Shown here piece after piece: positions 16,817 to 25,762 of a stretch of DNA of 64,000 nucleotides. The notes beneath the pieces were generated by a model. That model saw only the letters and a list, made by a program, of their open reading frames with translations, did not search any database and was not told the origin of the DNA. Origin of the DNA: JAGQKC01 sp965223675. GTDB taxonomy: Bacteria; Nitrospirota; Nitrospiria; Nitrospirales; UBA8639. Both the position numbers and the translations under genes were made by a program. The stretch lies in the NCBI GenBank assembly GCA_965223675.1, contig OZ245013.1, positions 1,488,001-1,552,000 of the forward strand, given 5' to 3'. Numbering within the stretch: position 1 is the stretch's first letter; the number at the start of each line of letters is the position of its first letter.

Positions 16817-18673
16817 ATGAATGACACATTGAGCCAAAAACGAGAACATACCCTCAAACGAGGTTTAGCGAAGGGTAAGCATCTTCTCGCTATCGGAAGC
16901 AAAGCCAGCACATCGTTCACACGATGGCGGCTTGTTATATTTCTCACGGCTTTTTTCACATGTTTAGCCCTGTATAAGGCTGCTTGGTTTCATACAGGCA
17001 ATCTTGCCCTACTGGGATTTTTCACCCTGTTTTTAACCGTAACCTACTTTCATAGTACTCTGAAGAGTCGCCTCCATCGACTCATACAATGGACACAAAT
17101 TAAGCACACAAACCTAGCGCGCCTTCGATTAGATTGGCAAGAAATTCCTCCTCATTCATTTCCGGCCCCTGCAGACCATCCTTACGCTAACGATTTGGAT
17201 ATTGTCGGCCCACAATCTATTTTTCATTTACTCGACACGACTCTCTCACTCCCAGGTCAAAACCGATTGGGGCACTGGCTCTTAGATCAAAATGCCCATC
17301 CATTAAATTTTTCAGATTGGTCTCAACGACAAACTCTTGCCATAGAAATTTCCCACCTCTCACTCTTACGAGACCGGATGACACTAGAAGCTCGATTAGT
17401 CAGCGATAAGCCCTTGGATGGAACCCGCATTCAGAAACTACTCGAGCATGGAGTGAAGATACCTCACCTCAAGCAACGACTCATCGGCTCGACTACGCTG
17501 TGTATCAGCACCATAGTGTTAGGGTTATTAGCGGCCGGTTTCGGCATTCCTGGTTATTGGATTCTATCTTTTGGATTGTATGTCATTCTGTATTTCTATT
17601 CTGCGGGACATGTCGCTCCAGTATATGGGCGAGTCCTTGACCTCCATCATGAACTTGAAAAACTCGTTGCGCTTGTGCGACTGCTTGAAAACCGTCAATT
17701 CACCAATCAACCTCAATTGAAAGACCTATGCTTACCCTTTATTTCTGACCAAAATAGGCCTAGCTTGCTCATTAAACGGTTGGCGCAAGTCTGTAATGGT
17801 CTTAGCGTCAAAGCTCATCCATTGGTGCACATTTTAATCAATGCATTCATACCATGGGATTTGAGTTTTGCCTATCGACTTGACAAGGCCTGCAACCGAT
17901 TAAAGGAAACGCTTCCTCTATGGATGGACCGATTGGCTACGCTTGATGCCACAAGCTCAATAGGCACCTTTGCCTATTTGAATCCGGACTACACATGGCC
18001 CACACGACAACAACCATCTTCTCCTCAAGCTGATACCGGTTTTACGGCGAAAAGCGTAGGGCATCCACTCATTAGCTCTCAGCAACGCGTGGAAAACAGT
18101 TTGGGCTTTCACGAGTTAGGACAAGTCTTGCTCGTCACCGGGTCAAACATGTCTGGGAAAAGCACTTTTTTACGCACCATCGGCCTTAATATCTGCTTGG
18201 CGCAAGCAGGGGCACCTGTCTGCGCACAGAGTTTTTTTTGGGCGTGGTTACGGATATTTTGCTGCATTCGCGTGACGGACTCATTGGCCGAAGGGCTCTC
18301 GTACTTTTACGCTGAAGTGAAACGACTCAAAGTCATCTTAGATGCCATTCATGAGACTGACGGTCACCCCGTGTTGTTTCTCATCGATGAAATATACAAG
18401 GGAACTAACAATCGCGAACGCTTAGGTGGAAGCAAAGCGTTCATTCAAGCCCTACAAAGAGGCAACGGCCTTGGCCTTCTTTCCACACATGACCTGGAAC
18501 TGGCACAACTTGAGACCAATGGCTCACAGGTGAGTAACGTACACTTTCAAGAAACCGTTGATAAAGGTAAGTTGCAATTCGACTATCAGTTAAAACCAGG
18601 CCCCTGCCCCACGACGAACGCCTTACGGATCATGGCCCAAGAAGGACTTCCTGTTCCTGAAAGAGAGAAATAA
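16817..18673 (+). CDS. Membrane-anchored MutS-like ATPase
   Basis: A 618-residue protein whose last 200 residues are a MutS-type ABC ATPase: Walker A Gly-Ser-Asn-Met-Ser-Gly-Lys-Ser-Thr, a Ser-Leu-Ala-Glu-Gly-x-Ser signature region, Walker B Leu-Phe-Leu-Ile-Asp-Glu, and the Ser-Thr-His-Asp switch His. The front has two hydrophobic pairs (about 37-82 and 222-264). A MutS lever/clamp-like helical region separates them from the ATPase. The MutS mismatch-recognition domain with Phe-x-Glu is absent, so canonical mismatch repair is unlikely. The ATG at 16817 is used; a TTG at 16793 would extend it by eight residues. Divergent from prmA. Confidence 0.87.
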   Translation: MNDTLSQKREHTLKRGLAKGKHLLAIGSKASTSFTRWRLVIFLTAFFTCLALYKAAWFHTGNLALLGFFTLFLTVTYFHSTLKSRLHRLIQWTQIKHTNLARLRLDWQEIPPHSFPAPADHPYANDLDIVGPQSIFHLLDTTLSLPGQNRLGHWLLDQNAHPLNFSDWSQRQTLAIEISHLSLLRDRMTLEARLVSDKPLDGTRIQKLLEHGVKIPHLKQRLIGSTTLCISTIVLGLLAAGFGIPGYWILSFGLYVILYFYSAGHVAPVYGRVLDLHHELEKLVALVRLLENRQFTNQPQLKDLCLPFISDQNRPSLLIKRLAQVCNGLSVKAHPLVHILINAFIPWDLSFAYRLDKACNRLKETLPLWMDRLATLDATSSIGTFAYLNPDYTWPTRQQPSSPQADTGFTAKSVGHPLISSQQRVENSLGFHELGQVLLVTGSNMSGKSTFLRTIGLNICLAQAGAPVCAQSFFWAWLRIFCCIRVTDSLAEGLSYFYAEVKRLKVILDAIHETDGHPVLFLIDEIYKGTNNRERLGGSKAFIQALQRGNGLGLLSTHDLELAQLETNGSQVSNVHFQETVDKGKLQFDYQLKPGPCPTTNALRIMAQEGLPVPEREK

Positions 18674-18700
18674 GGAAGTGAAGTAGAAGGAATGTAACGT

Positions 18701-18770
18701 GAAAAATGTAAAATCTAATGAGAAATTTTACGTCTTATCAACTTTTCATTTTTCATTTTAAAATTTGCAC
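18701..18770. repeat. AT-rich nested inverted repeat after the MutS-like gene
   Basis: GAAAAATG (18701-18708) pairs with CATTTTTC (18747-18754), and TAAAAT pairs with ATTTTA inside it. The segment also carries the string ACTTTTCATTTT, found again at 37331. It could act as a terminator between the convergent MutS-like and zinc-ribbon genes, though it lacks GC pairs. Confidence 0.4.
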
Positions 18771-18779
18771 TTCTGCGGG

Positions 18780-19058
18780 TTACGGCGTGAATAGCTGAAC
18801 GTCTTGTTGGTCTTGATCTGTCTTCTCACCCGTCGTAGTCCCACACTCGGAACACAAATACTCATAGAGATTTCCAGATGGCAAGACCAGAAGCAGCCGC
18901 TCTCGTGCAGGAGTGGCTGTCTTGCACTTGGGACAGTAAAGTAACGAGGCGCGAAGCGCTCTAAATTGCTCTTGCTCAGTCGAGGGGGGCATAGGTCGAC
19001 GCCTACGCATCCCAGGCGGGATCGGTGGAGGTGTTCCAGAAAAAGGTGGTCTAGGCAT
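18780..19058 (-). CDS. Small zinc-ribbon protein
   Basis: A 92-residue protein. A Pro/Arg-rich N-terminus (about 1-28) is followed by a predicted zinc ribbon with Cys-Pro-Lys-Cys (about 42-45) and Cys-Ser-Glu-Cys (about 69-72), separated by 23 residues. Its C-terminus is acidic and polar. Zinc ribbons of this kind bind nucleic acid or protein; the role is unknown. Convergent with the MutS-like gene. Confidence 0.75.
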   Translation of the reverse strand: MPRPPFSGTPPPIPPGMRRRRPMPPSTEQEQFRALRASLLYCPKCKTATPARERLLLVLPSGNLYEYLCSECGTTTGEKTDQDQQDVQLFTP

Positions 19059-19325
19059 GTCCAGATATTATCCAACAAGTTTGCGAGAATCAAGAAACAT
19101 TACATCACCAAGTTAAGGGGAATGTTCAAAAAGATCCGCTCAGCAAGGCCGCAAACAGCGAAACTTGGACACCTGTATTCGAGACTTCACAAAAACATTA
19201 GATCCCAACGATTTATCATACTCAATGACTAGAACATTGTAGACCTATCGTGTCCAAGGACACCTCACCTACGGTGAAACCTTTGAGCAACGAGAACGCA
19301 GCTGACGTTTTTTTTCAACATTCCC

Positions 19326-19457
19326 TTACAGAAAATTCATGGCAACGACATACAGTCCAATCAAAGAAAAGAGCCCAATCACCGCACCAAGGAGAAACCA
19401 AAGAATATCGGCGATTTTTTCTTTTTTCTTGTTTCTCATTCCTTTCGGATTTCCCAT
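19326..19457 (-). CDS. Small single-pass membrane protein, 43 residues
   Basis: A short frame with an ATG at 19457: a basic N-terminus (Met-Gly-Asn-Pro-Lys-Gly-Met-Arg-Asn-Lys-Lys-Lys-Glu-Lys) followed by a 25-residue hydrophobic helix (Ile-Leu-Trp-Phe-Leu-Leu to Val-Val-Ala-Met-Asn-Phe-Leu). The layout is that of a real small membrane protein, positive side in. An internal Met7 is an alternative start. Possible GAGGA about 20 bases upstream; no close ribosome-binding site. Function unknown. Confidence 0.5.
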   Translation of the reverse strand: MGNPKGMRNKKKEKIADILWFLLGAVIGLFSLIGLYVVAMNFL

Positions 19458-19627
19458 TTCCGTATCGTATCGTGTTCCTCTTCTCTAGTACATTAAATTT
19501 ATATCCATTCTGGCTTTTCGAGCAGAATGTAAATATCTCATACTTGAATTTCATAGGCAATTTTTATCATTTCAGGTAAAATTACCAACACCTCTATTTC
19601 TTATTTCACTCATGCTGGAGCACACGT

Positions 19628-20986
19628 ATGGCACAAACGGAAGTCAGAAATTGGTTTGGCGACATCGCTTCTCATCCCGCTGAAATTGTTGAAGCTCATT
19701 CACCCGAAGACATCGTGGCTGTTTTGACTAATCCAGAACGTTATCCGTCCCCTGTCCGTGCCACCGGGTCCAATCATTCCGTCACACGATGCAGCGTGGT
19801 GACCGGTGGGACATTAGTCAATATGACAAAGATGAACCATATTCTCAACATCACTGAAGAGGCCGTCACCGCAGAAGCCGGAGTCTTGTATATTGATCTG
19901 GCAGAAGCTTTAGAAAAACAAGGCAAACAACTACACGTGAATACCGAAATAGGCAACCTCACACTGGGTAGTGCAGCCTGTGCCGGCACGAAAGATGCTT
20001 CGATGCCAGGTGAATTTGGTCAAGTCAACTCTTATGCAATTGGCGTCAAGATGATTTTGCCTTCAGGTGAGCGACTCGAAGTCACAGAGGAAGCCCAACC
20101 AGAACTCATGCAACTCGTCCGTTCCAGTTACGGGCTGTTTGGCATTGTATATGAGGTCACGTTTCGAATCAGACCCATTGAGCCCATGTCCGTCTATCAT
20201 GAAACATTCACCCTTGATGAGTTTGAGCAACAATACCAAGAACTGGTCAACAGACAAGAGTCGATCATGATGTATATGTTTCCGTTAGAGAGTAAACTGA
20301 CTGTGGAATTCCGAAAGTACAATCCGACCGCTAAGGGGTTTCGAGATCGCAAAACGTGGAAATTACGGAATTACGCGTGGGAAACTGCCGGGCCAAAATT
20401 CGCTCATGACGTCACGGAAAAAATTGATGATCTAGAGACTCGCTATGGTGTCATTGACAAGTTTCATGAAGTACTCCGATTTAAGCTAACAACACTGATC
20501 AAAGATGACGATACTCTGGCGCCCGATCAAATGATTCGGTATCCAGATGTTTCCGATACGAGTCGCTATACGTTTAGTTTGTGGGCATTTCCTGAAAAAT
20601 CTTACCTTAAAGTATTACGTGAATATTTCAAGTTTAGCCATGACTATTTTCAAAAGACTGGATATCGCTGCAATCTCCCAAATGTTGGCTATCGTATTGC
20701 CCATGATCAGCAGTCTCATTTTTCCTATTCCCATGATGGCAACATTCTGACCATCGATCCAGTTTCCACGGCCAATCCTGGGTGGATCGATTTCTTACAT
20801 GCCTATAACGACTTCGCCAGTGAACGCGGAGGGCGTCCATTGTTCAATCAAACTTATGGACTGAAACGGGAACAAGTCGACAAAGCATTTGGTGATCGTG
20901 TTCAAACATTCGAGACCCAGCGTAAAAAATTCGATCCAAAAGATCGCATGTTGAATGCATACTTTCGCGAGCTTTTTTCTTCTTAA
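19628..20986 (+). CDS. FAD-linked oxidase, sugar-lactone oxidase type
   Basis: A 452-residue flavoprotein. The N-terminal PCMH-type FAD-binding domain (about 10-185) has Arg-Ala-Thr-Gly-Ser-Asn-His-Ser, where the family normally reads Gly-x-Gly-His-Ser and the His may bind FAD covalently. It also has Gly-Asn-Leu-Thr-Leu-Gly-Ser-Ala-Ala and Gly-Leu-Phe-Gly-Ile-Val-Tyr-Glu-Val. The C-terminal domain resembles D-arabinono-1,4-lactone oxidases. Such enzymes oxidise aldonolactones or alditols with O2. There is no signal peptide. Convergent with the helicase gene. Substrate uncertain. Confidence 0.85.
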   Translation: MAQTEVRNWFGDIASHPAEIVEAHSPEDIVAVLTNPERYPSPVRATGSNHSVTRCSVVTGGTLVNMTKMNHILNITEEAVTAEAGVLYIDLAEALEKQGKQLHVNTEIGNLTLGSAACAGTKDASMPGEFGQVNSYAIGVKMILPSGERLEVTEEAQPELMQLVRSSYGLFGIVYEVTFRIRPIEPMSVYHETFTLDEFEQQYQELVNRQESIMMYMFPLESKLTVEFRKYNPTAKGFRDRKTWKLRNYAWETAGPKFAHDVTEKIDDLETRYGVIDKFHEVLRFKLTTLIKDDDTLAPDQMIRYPDVSDTSRYTFSLWAFPEKSYLKVLREYFKFSHDYFQKTGYRCNLPNVGYRIAHDQQSHFSYSHDGNILTIDPVSTANPGWIDFLHAYNDFASERGGRPLFNQTYGLKREQVDKAFGDRVQTFETQRKKFDPKDRMLNAYFRELFSS

Positions 20987-21023
20987 AGAAAGACATTTGG
21001 GAGGGTGCAGAAGAGGAACACCC

Positions 21024-24000
21024 TTAACTGATGGCGACCACCGAAGCTTCATCAGATACGGGAACGCCGTTTCGAAAGAGAATGCTTTTTGAAGAGTTGG
21101 AAGCGACTTTTTCTCCTGGCAGAATGATACCGACAAGATTAAGCGGATCGGCTGCGGAAATCCTAATGTCTTGCGCACCAGCCTGAGGGTCTCGCCTGAC
21201 GGCACGAAGAGATTCGACGGCCTCGGGTAAGGCGTATTGTTCTCCAGTAAATCCATTTACAAAACGGCCACCACGAATATGACCTCGCCACTCCATTCGC
21301 CGATATTGCATCAAGAGCTCTCGCCAGGTCATAGCGAGCGATTCACGCTTTAACAGATCACGAAAGACAACGCCATATCGATGGAGAAGCTGCTCCGCCC
21401 ATTTTTCATGCAGCTGACCCGTCGTCAACTGATCTGATAGATGACTATGACGCGGCGAAGACAATAAATCCCATCGACCGGCACTATGTCGTGGCCGTCG
21501 CTTCCGTTCTTTGCCTTCTGCATTTCGACGTTTTGGGTTAATCAAGGCACGAAGATTGTCAAACCCATCTGCCGTGACCAGGCCCGCAGCCACGAGTTCC
21601 CAAAGGGCCTGCTCAACTTCCGAAGGAAGATGTCCAGTACTCGCGGTCAGGTCTGCAAAAAAACTTGCCCCACCTACCTCTAAGGCGTTCAGAACATCTT
21701 GTGCCACAGCACTCAATACCTGTCGAAGACCGACATTGCCATCCTTCATTTTTTTCCGATTCAATGCCATATGCCACAACGCGTCCTCTCGGAGGAAGAA
21801 ACTGATCGGGGCAAGACTCGTGGGATTAATACGACGAGACGGTGATCGTCGATCTTCAACCTGAAAAAACTTCTCCTTGCCGTTCTCCACCCTTTCAGTC
21901 GAGACGCCTGGTTCCTTATAGGGTGGTGCAAGTCTGCCCCAGGCGACTGCGCCTCGCAGGCAGAGCATATCTAAGAGTTCTGGCTTATAGTTTGACACAC
22001 GCTCTTTAAGAATCGAAGATTCCCATGCGGATGCGGCTGTTTCATATCCAGCTAATTGAGTAATGACTTCACATAAGCCAGTTTCACCATGCAATTGCGA
22101 ACCTGGCGCACGGTGCTGCCAACGAAACAGAAACCGCATGAAGCCTGCAGCAGAAACAGGTTCAATCTCTCGTCGAAGTGAGCTTACAGTTCGTCGGTGA
22201 ATACGAGCCAGCAATCGGCGGTCACACCATTCTTCAACTTTTTCTTTCATTTCTCTCTTGACCAAGGAGGTAGAAATTTCTTCAAATGGAGACGGAGACA
22301 TAGCTGTTCGATAATGGCCGCGCAAGACTTGCCCTTGTCCTTCAAGCTGTAGAAGCGCTTGACTCACTGTCTGTTCAGATACATGCAATGCCTTCGACAA
22401 TTCCTCTGCCGTGACAGGGCCACAAGATTCCATCCAACCCTGAACGATAAGAGGCATAGCAGTTTCTGCTTCAGTCGCAGGCAGGCCTGGAACAATAGGA
22501 AGGAGTTCCAATTGTTCTGGAGCGAGGATCTCGACGGAAGGGAAAAGCATTTGGATAATCGGCAATTGTTCCGTCGTCACCCATCCTTTTGTGACTTCCA
22601 TTTTTCTTTTATCCGTCTGATGCACCTTCACTACGAGTGCACGTTTAGACTCAAGAAGCTCAGGGAGATAGGCTTTCCAGGGCTCACCCAGCTTCTCTGG
22701 AACCCAAACTAAAAGATGAAGCGTTTCATGAAGTTCGTCTGCATCACGAACCGTGGGCCATACCTCTTCAATCACCGCTGCAATGGCTGCGGGATCAAGC
22801 GCTCCAAGCTCTGCGCTCATATCTCCTGGAAGAACTTGGCGAAGATTCACCGCTCGAGCACGACGTTCTTCAAGCGGTGCATCATCCAAAAACGCATAAG
22901 GATTCGCATTCAAAATTTCATGCGCAAACGGTGAAGGTGCGGGAGACTCTACAGCCACGCATTGCACAGCACCAGATTCCATTCGTTGAAGAAGTTGGAT
23001 TAAGCCATCGATATCCATGGCTTCCGTGAGACAATCACGAACTGTTTCTTGAACTAAGGGGTGATCGGGAATAGGAACATCTCCCAGATGATTATCCTGA
23101 CAAGCCGTTGCCATCGGAAATGCCGCACCCAACAGATCTTCTGCGCGCATGCGTTGGATATGAAGAGGAACCTTCTTCCCTTTTTGAAAACGTAACAATG
23201 CAAGAGAGCGTGAAATGTTCCATCGCCACCGTGTCACAAACAACGGTGAAGCCAATACGGCTTGAATCAGCACATCGCGCACCGTCTTCGAATTGAGGAA
23301 AGAAAAGATGGCATCCAGAGGAAAACTATGCTTTTCACCAAGCGATAGAACTAACCCTTCATCCGTTGCGGCAGCCTGTAATTCAAAGTCAAAATTCACA
23401 CAAAATCGCTTGCGAAGTGCCAAGCCCCATGCCCGGTTCAACCGCCCACCAAAAGGCGAATGAATGACCAGCTGCATACCACCAGCTTCATCAAAAAACC
23501 GTTCGGCGATAATCCGTTGTTGCGTCGGCACGGCCCCGAGTACCTGTTTTCCATTTTGAACATAGGCAATGATTTGAATTGCCCCAGCCGCATCAACGCC
23601 GCACTCTGCTTGAAGCCAAGTTTGAGCATTGGTTTGTGGATTCGGGACAGGTTTATCAAGTAAGCGGCTCACCTGTTCTCGAAGTTGTGCCACTTCGTTG
23701 GAAAGTTCAGCAGTACGTGAAGGTGCCTCACCGCGCCAGAAGGGAATGTTTGGAGGCGCACCGTGCGCGTCTTCGACACGCACCTTCCCGGTCTCAATTC
23801 CTCGAATACGCCATGAAGAGGTGCCAAGAAGGATAATGTCTCCGGCTAAGCTCTCTACGGCAAAATCTTCATCAACCGATCCCACCACCTTGCCTTCTGG
23901 TTCGGCGATGACCGCATAGGTCGCGGTATCAGGAATGGCTCCCCCGGAAGTAATGGCTGCAAGCCGCGCTCCCCTTCTTGGGCGTATCATCTGCTGGACC

Positions 24001-25469
24001 CGGTCGTGAAACACATAGGCTTGCTGACGGCGGCGCCCAGGCACATACCCTTCTGCGACCATATGCAGCACTTCATCAAACGTTTTCCAGGTGAGCTGTC
24101 GATAAGGATACGCTCGCGTGCAAAGTCGGTAGAGGTCATTTACGGACCATTCCTGTGCCGCCACTTCTGCGACGATCTGTTGCGCAAGGATATCGACAGG
24201 CTCTGAAGGAATCGTCACCGGATCTAAATTGCCACGACGAATCGCATGTACCGCAGCCGCACATTCTATAAGGTCATCGCGCGTCGTACAAAACAGGCGA
24301 CCCTTCGGTGTCGCGCCAACCCAGTGCCCTGCGCGTCCAATCCGTTGCATGCAAGTGGCAATGGCACGAGGGGATCCAATCTGACACACCAAATCCACAT
24401 GCCCAATATCAATCCCCAGTTCCAGCGAGGCCGTCGCCACCATGACCTGCAGTTGTCCCGTTTTCAATCGATCTTCTGCAGACAGTCGAATTTTCCTCGA
24501 CAAACTACCGTGATGCGCCATCACCTTCTCTTCACCTAAACGCTCAGTAAGATGATGGGCCACGCGTTCAGCTAAACGCCGAGTGTTGACAAACACTAAG
24601 GTCGTCCGATGCTCACGAGCTAACTCCGCAATCCGATCGTAGATCTCCGACCACATGGCATTCGTCGCAATGGGCCCTAACTCATCACGGGGAACCTCAA
24701 TCATCAGATCGAGCTTGCGTTTTTGCCCCACATCAACAATCTGATACGGCGGCACTGATGAACTTCCTTGCCCTGCCCCATTCGTCGTCGTTTCCCCACC
24801 TACGAGAAAATCTGCAATGAGTTCTAGAGGTCGTTGCGTAGCCGACAAACCGATACGGACTGGAGGCTTATGGCAAAGAGCAGCAAGCCGCTCAAGCGAC
24901 AGCGCTAAATGCGTACCCCGTTTATTCGGTGCGACAGCGTGAATTTCATCCACGATCACCGTTTTGACATTTCGAAGAATCTCCCGGCTCTTGCGAGCGG
25001 TTAGCATTAAGAACAAGGTCTCTGGTGTGGTGATCAAGATATGCGGAGGATGGGTGAGCATGCGCTGTCGGGCCGCAGCCGGCGTATCACCTGTTCGGAC
25101 TTCAACGCGCAATGATGGAACCAGGTAACCAGCTGACAACGCGCATTGCGTAATCTGCGCTAACGGCTCTTGCAGATTCTTCTGCACATCATGGCTCAAG
25201 GCTTTCAGCGGCGACACATAGACAATCTGCGTCTGATCGGCTAATTCACAATTCAGGGCTCGTTTGAGGAGAGTATCGATACAGGTCAAAAACGCCGCTA
25301 GTGTTTTTCCTGATCCCGTGGGCGCCGCGATTAAGGTATGCTGACCAGACGCAATTACCGGCCAACTGGCCACTTGCACATCCGTCGGTTCACCAACTTG
25401 CGACCGAAACCAGTCAGCGATGATGGGATGAAAAAAAGAAAGGGCGGTAGTATCCATAGTCACCGACAT
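21024..25469 (-). CDS. lhr: Large Lhr-type superfamily 2 helicase
   Basis: A 1481-residue ATP-dependent DNA helicase of the Lhr (large helicase-related) family, about as long as the mycobacterial and E. coli proteins. Motifs: Walker A Ala-Pro-Thr-Gly-Ser-Gly-Lys-Thr (49-56), Asp-Glu-Ile-His, Ser-Ala-Thr, and the RecA2 Gln-x-x-Gly-Arg-Ala-Gly-His motif VI. Winged-helix and Lhr-core domains follow, then a long C-terminal extension of the Lhr-C type. Lhr translocates 3' to 5' and unwinds RNA-DNA hybrids in mycobacteria. The start may be the second Met (residue 5). Monocistronic; convergent with the oxidase. Confidence 0.93.
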   Translation of the reverse strand: MSVTMDTTALSFFHPIIADWFRSQVGEPTDVQVASWPVIASGQHTLIAAPTGSGKTLAAFLTCIDTLLKRALNCELADQTQIVYVSPLKALSHDVQKNLQEPLAQITQCALSAGYLVPSLRVEVRTGDTPAAARQRMLTHPPHILITTPETLFLMLTARKSREILRNVKTVIVDEIHAVAPNKRGTHLALSLERLAALCHKPPVRIGLSATQRPLELIADFLVGGETTTNGAGQGSSSVPPYQIVDVGQKRKLDLMIEVPRDELGPIATNAMWSEIYDRIAELAREHRTTLVFVNTRRLAERVAHHLTERLGEEKVMAHHGSLSRKIRLSAEDRLKTGQLQVMVATASLELGIDIGHVDLVCQIGSPRAIATCMQRIGRAGHWVGATPKGRLFCTTRDDLIECAAAVHAIRRGNLDPVTIPSEPVDILAQQIVAEVAAQEWSVNDLYRLCTRAYPYRQLTWKTFDEVLHMVAEGYVPGRRRQQAYVFHDRVQQMIRPRRGARLAAITSGGAIPDTATYAVIAEPEGKVVGSVDEDFAVESLAGDIILLGTSSWRIRGIETGKVRVEDAHGAPPNIPFWRGEAPSRTAELSNEVAQLREQVSRLLDKPVPNPQTNAQTWLQAECGVDAAGAIQIIAYVQNGKQVLGAVPTQQRIIAERFFDEAGGMQLVIHSPFGGRLNRAWGLALRKRFCVNFDFELQAAATDEGLVLSLGEKHSFPLDAIFSFLNSKTVRDVLIQAVLASPLFVTRWRWNISRSLALLRFQKGKKVPLHIQRMRAEDLLGAAFPMATACQDNHLGDVPIPDHPLVQETVRDCLTEAMDIDGLIQLLQRMESGAVQCVAVESPAPSPFAHEILNANPYAFLDDAPLEERRARAVNLRQVLPGDMSAELGALDPAAIAAVIEEVWPTVRDADELHETLHLLVWVPEKLGEPWKAYLPELLESKRALVVKVHQTDKRKMEVTKGWVTTEQLPIIQMLFPSVEILAPEQLELLPIVPGLPATEAETAMPLIVQGWMESCGPVTAEELSKALHVSEQTVSQALLQLEGQGQVLRGHYRTAMSPSPFEEISTSLVKREMKEKVEEWCDRRLLARIHRRTVSSLRREIEPVSAAGFMRFLFRWQHRAPGSQLHGETGLCEVITQLAGYETAASAWESSILKERVSNYKPELLDMLCLRGAVAWGRLAPPYKEPGVSTERVENGKEKFFQVEDRRSPSRRINPTSLAPISFFLREDALWHMALNRKKMKDGNVGLRQVLSAVAQDVLNALEVGGASFFADLTASTGHLPSEVEQALWELVAAGLVTADGFDNLRALINPKRRNAEGKERKRRPRHSAGRWDLLSSPRHSHLSDQLTTGQLHEKWAEQLLHRYGVVFRDLLKRESLAMTWRELLMQYRRMEWRGHIRGGRFVNGFTGEQYALPEAVESLRAVRRDPQAGAQDIRISAADPLNLVGIILPGEKVASNSSKSILFRNGVPVSDEASVVAIS

Positions 25470-25762
25470 CCTAGCCCTTCTGACAACAGAGGTAAAGCAC
25501 TATCAAAGGAAGCATAGTTGTGTAGGTTTCAATCTTAGGCGTCTTGAGATCACGCAAATTGTTATCTGTACTTTTTTAAGGGTTGGGTAGCATGACAAGG
25601 ATTCAGCAAAAAACTGACAGCGAATCTCCTTCTATGCAGGCTGAGAATATTAGCGAGAACAAGCGACAAACCTCATACAACAAAACCATTTAGACAAAAA
25701 CCACTAAATCTCGTTTTCACTTTCGAACAATACGGTAAGTGCTGATCTATTACGAAGCCTAT

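Noticed and set aside
15899..16849. 26-residue N-terminal extension of PrmA
   Set aside because: It crosses the divergent MutS-like gene and has no family match.
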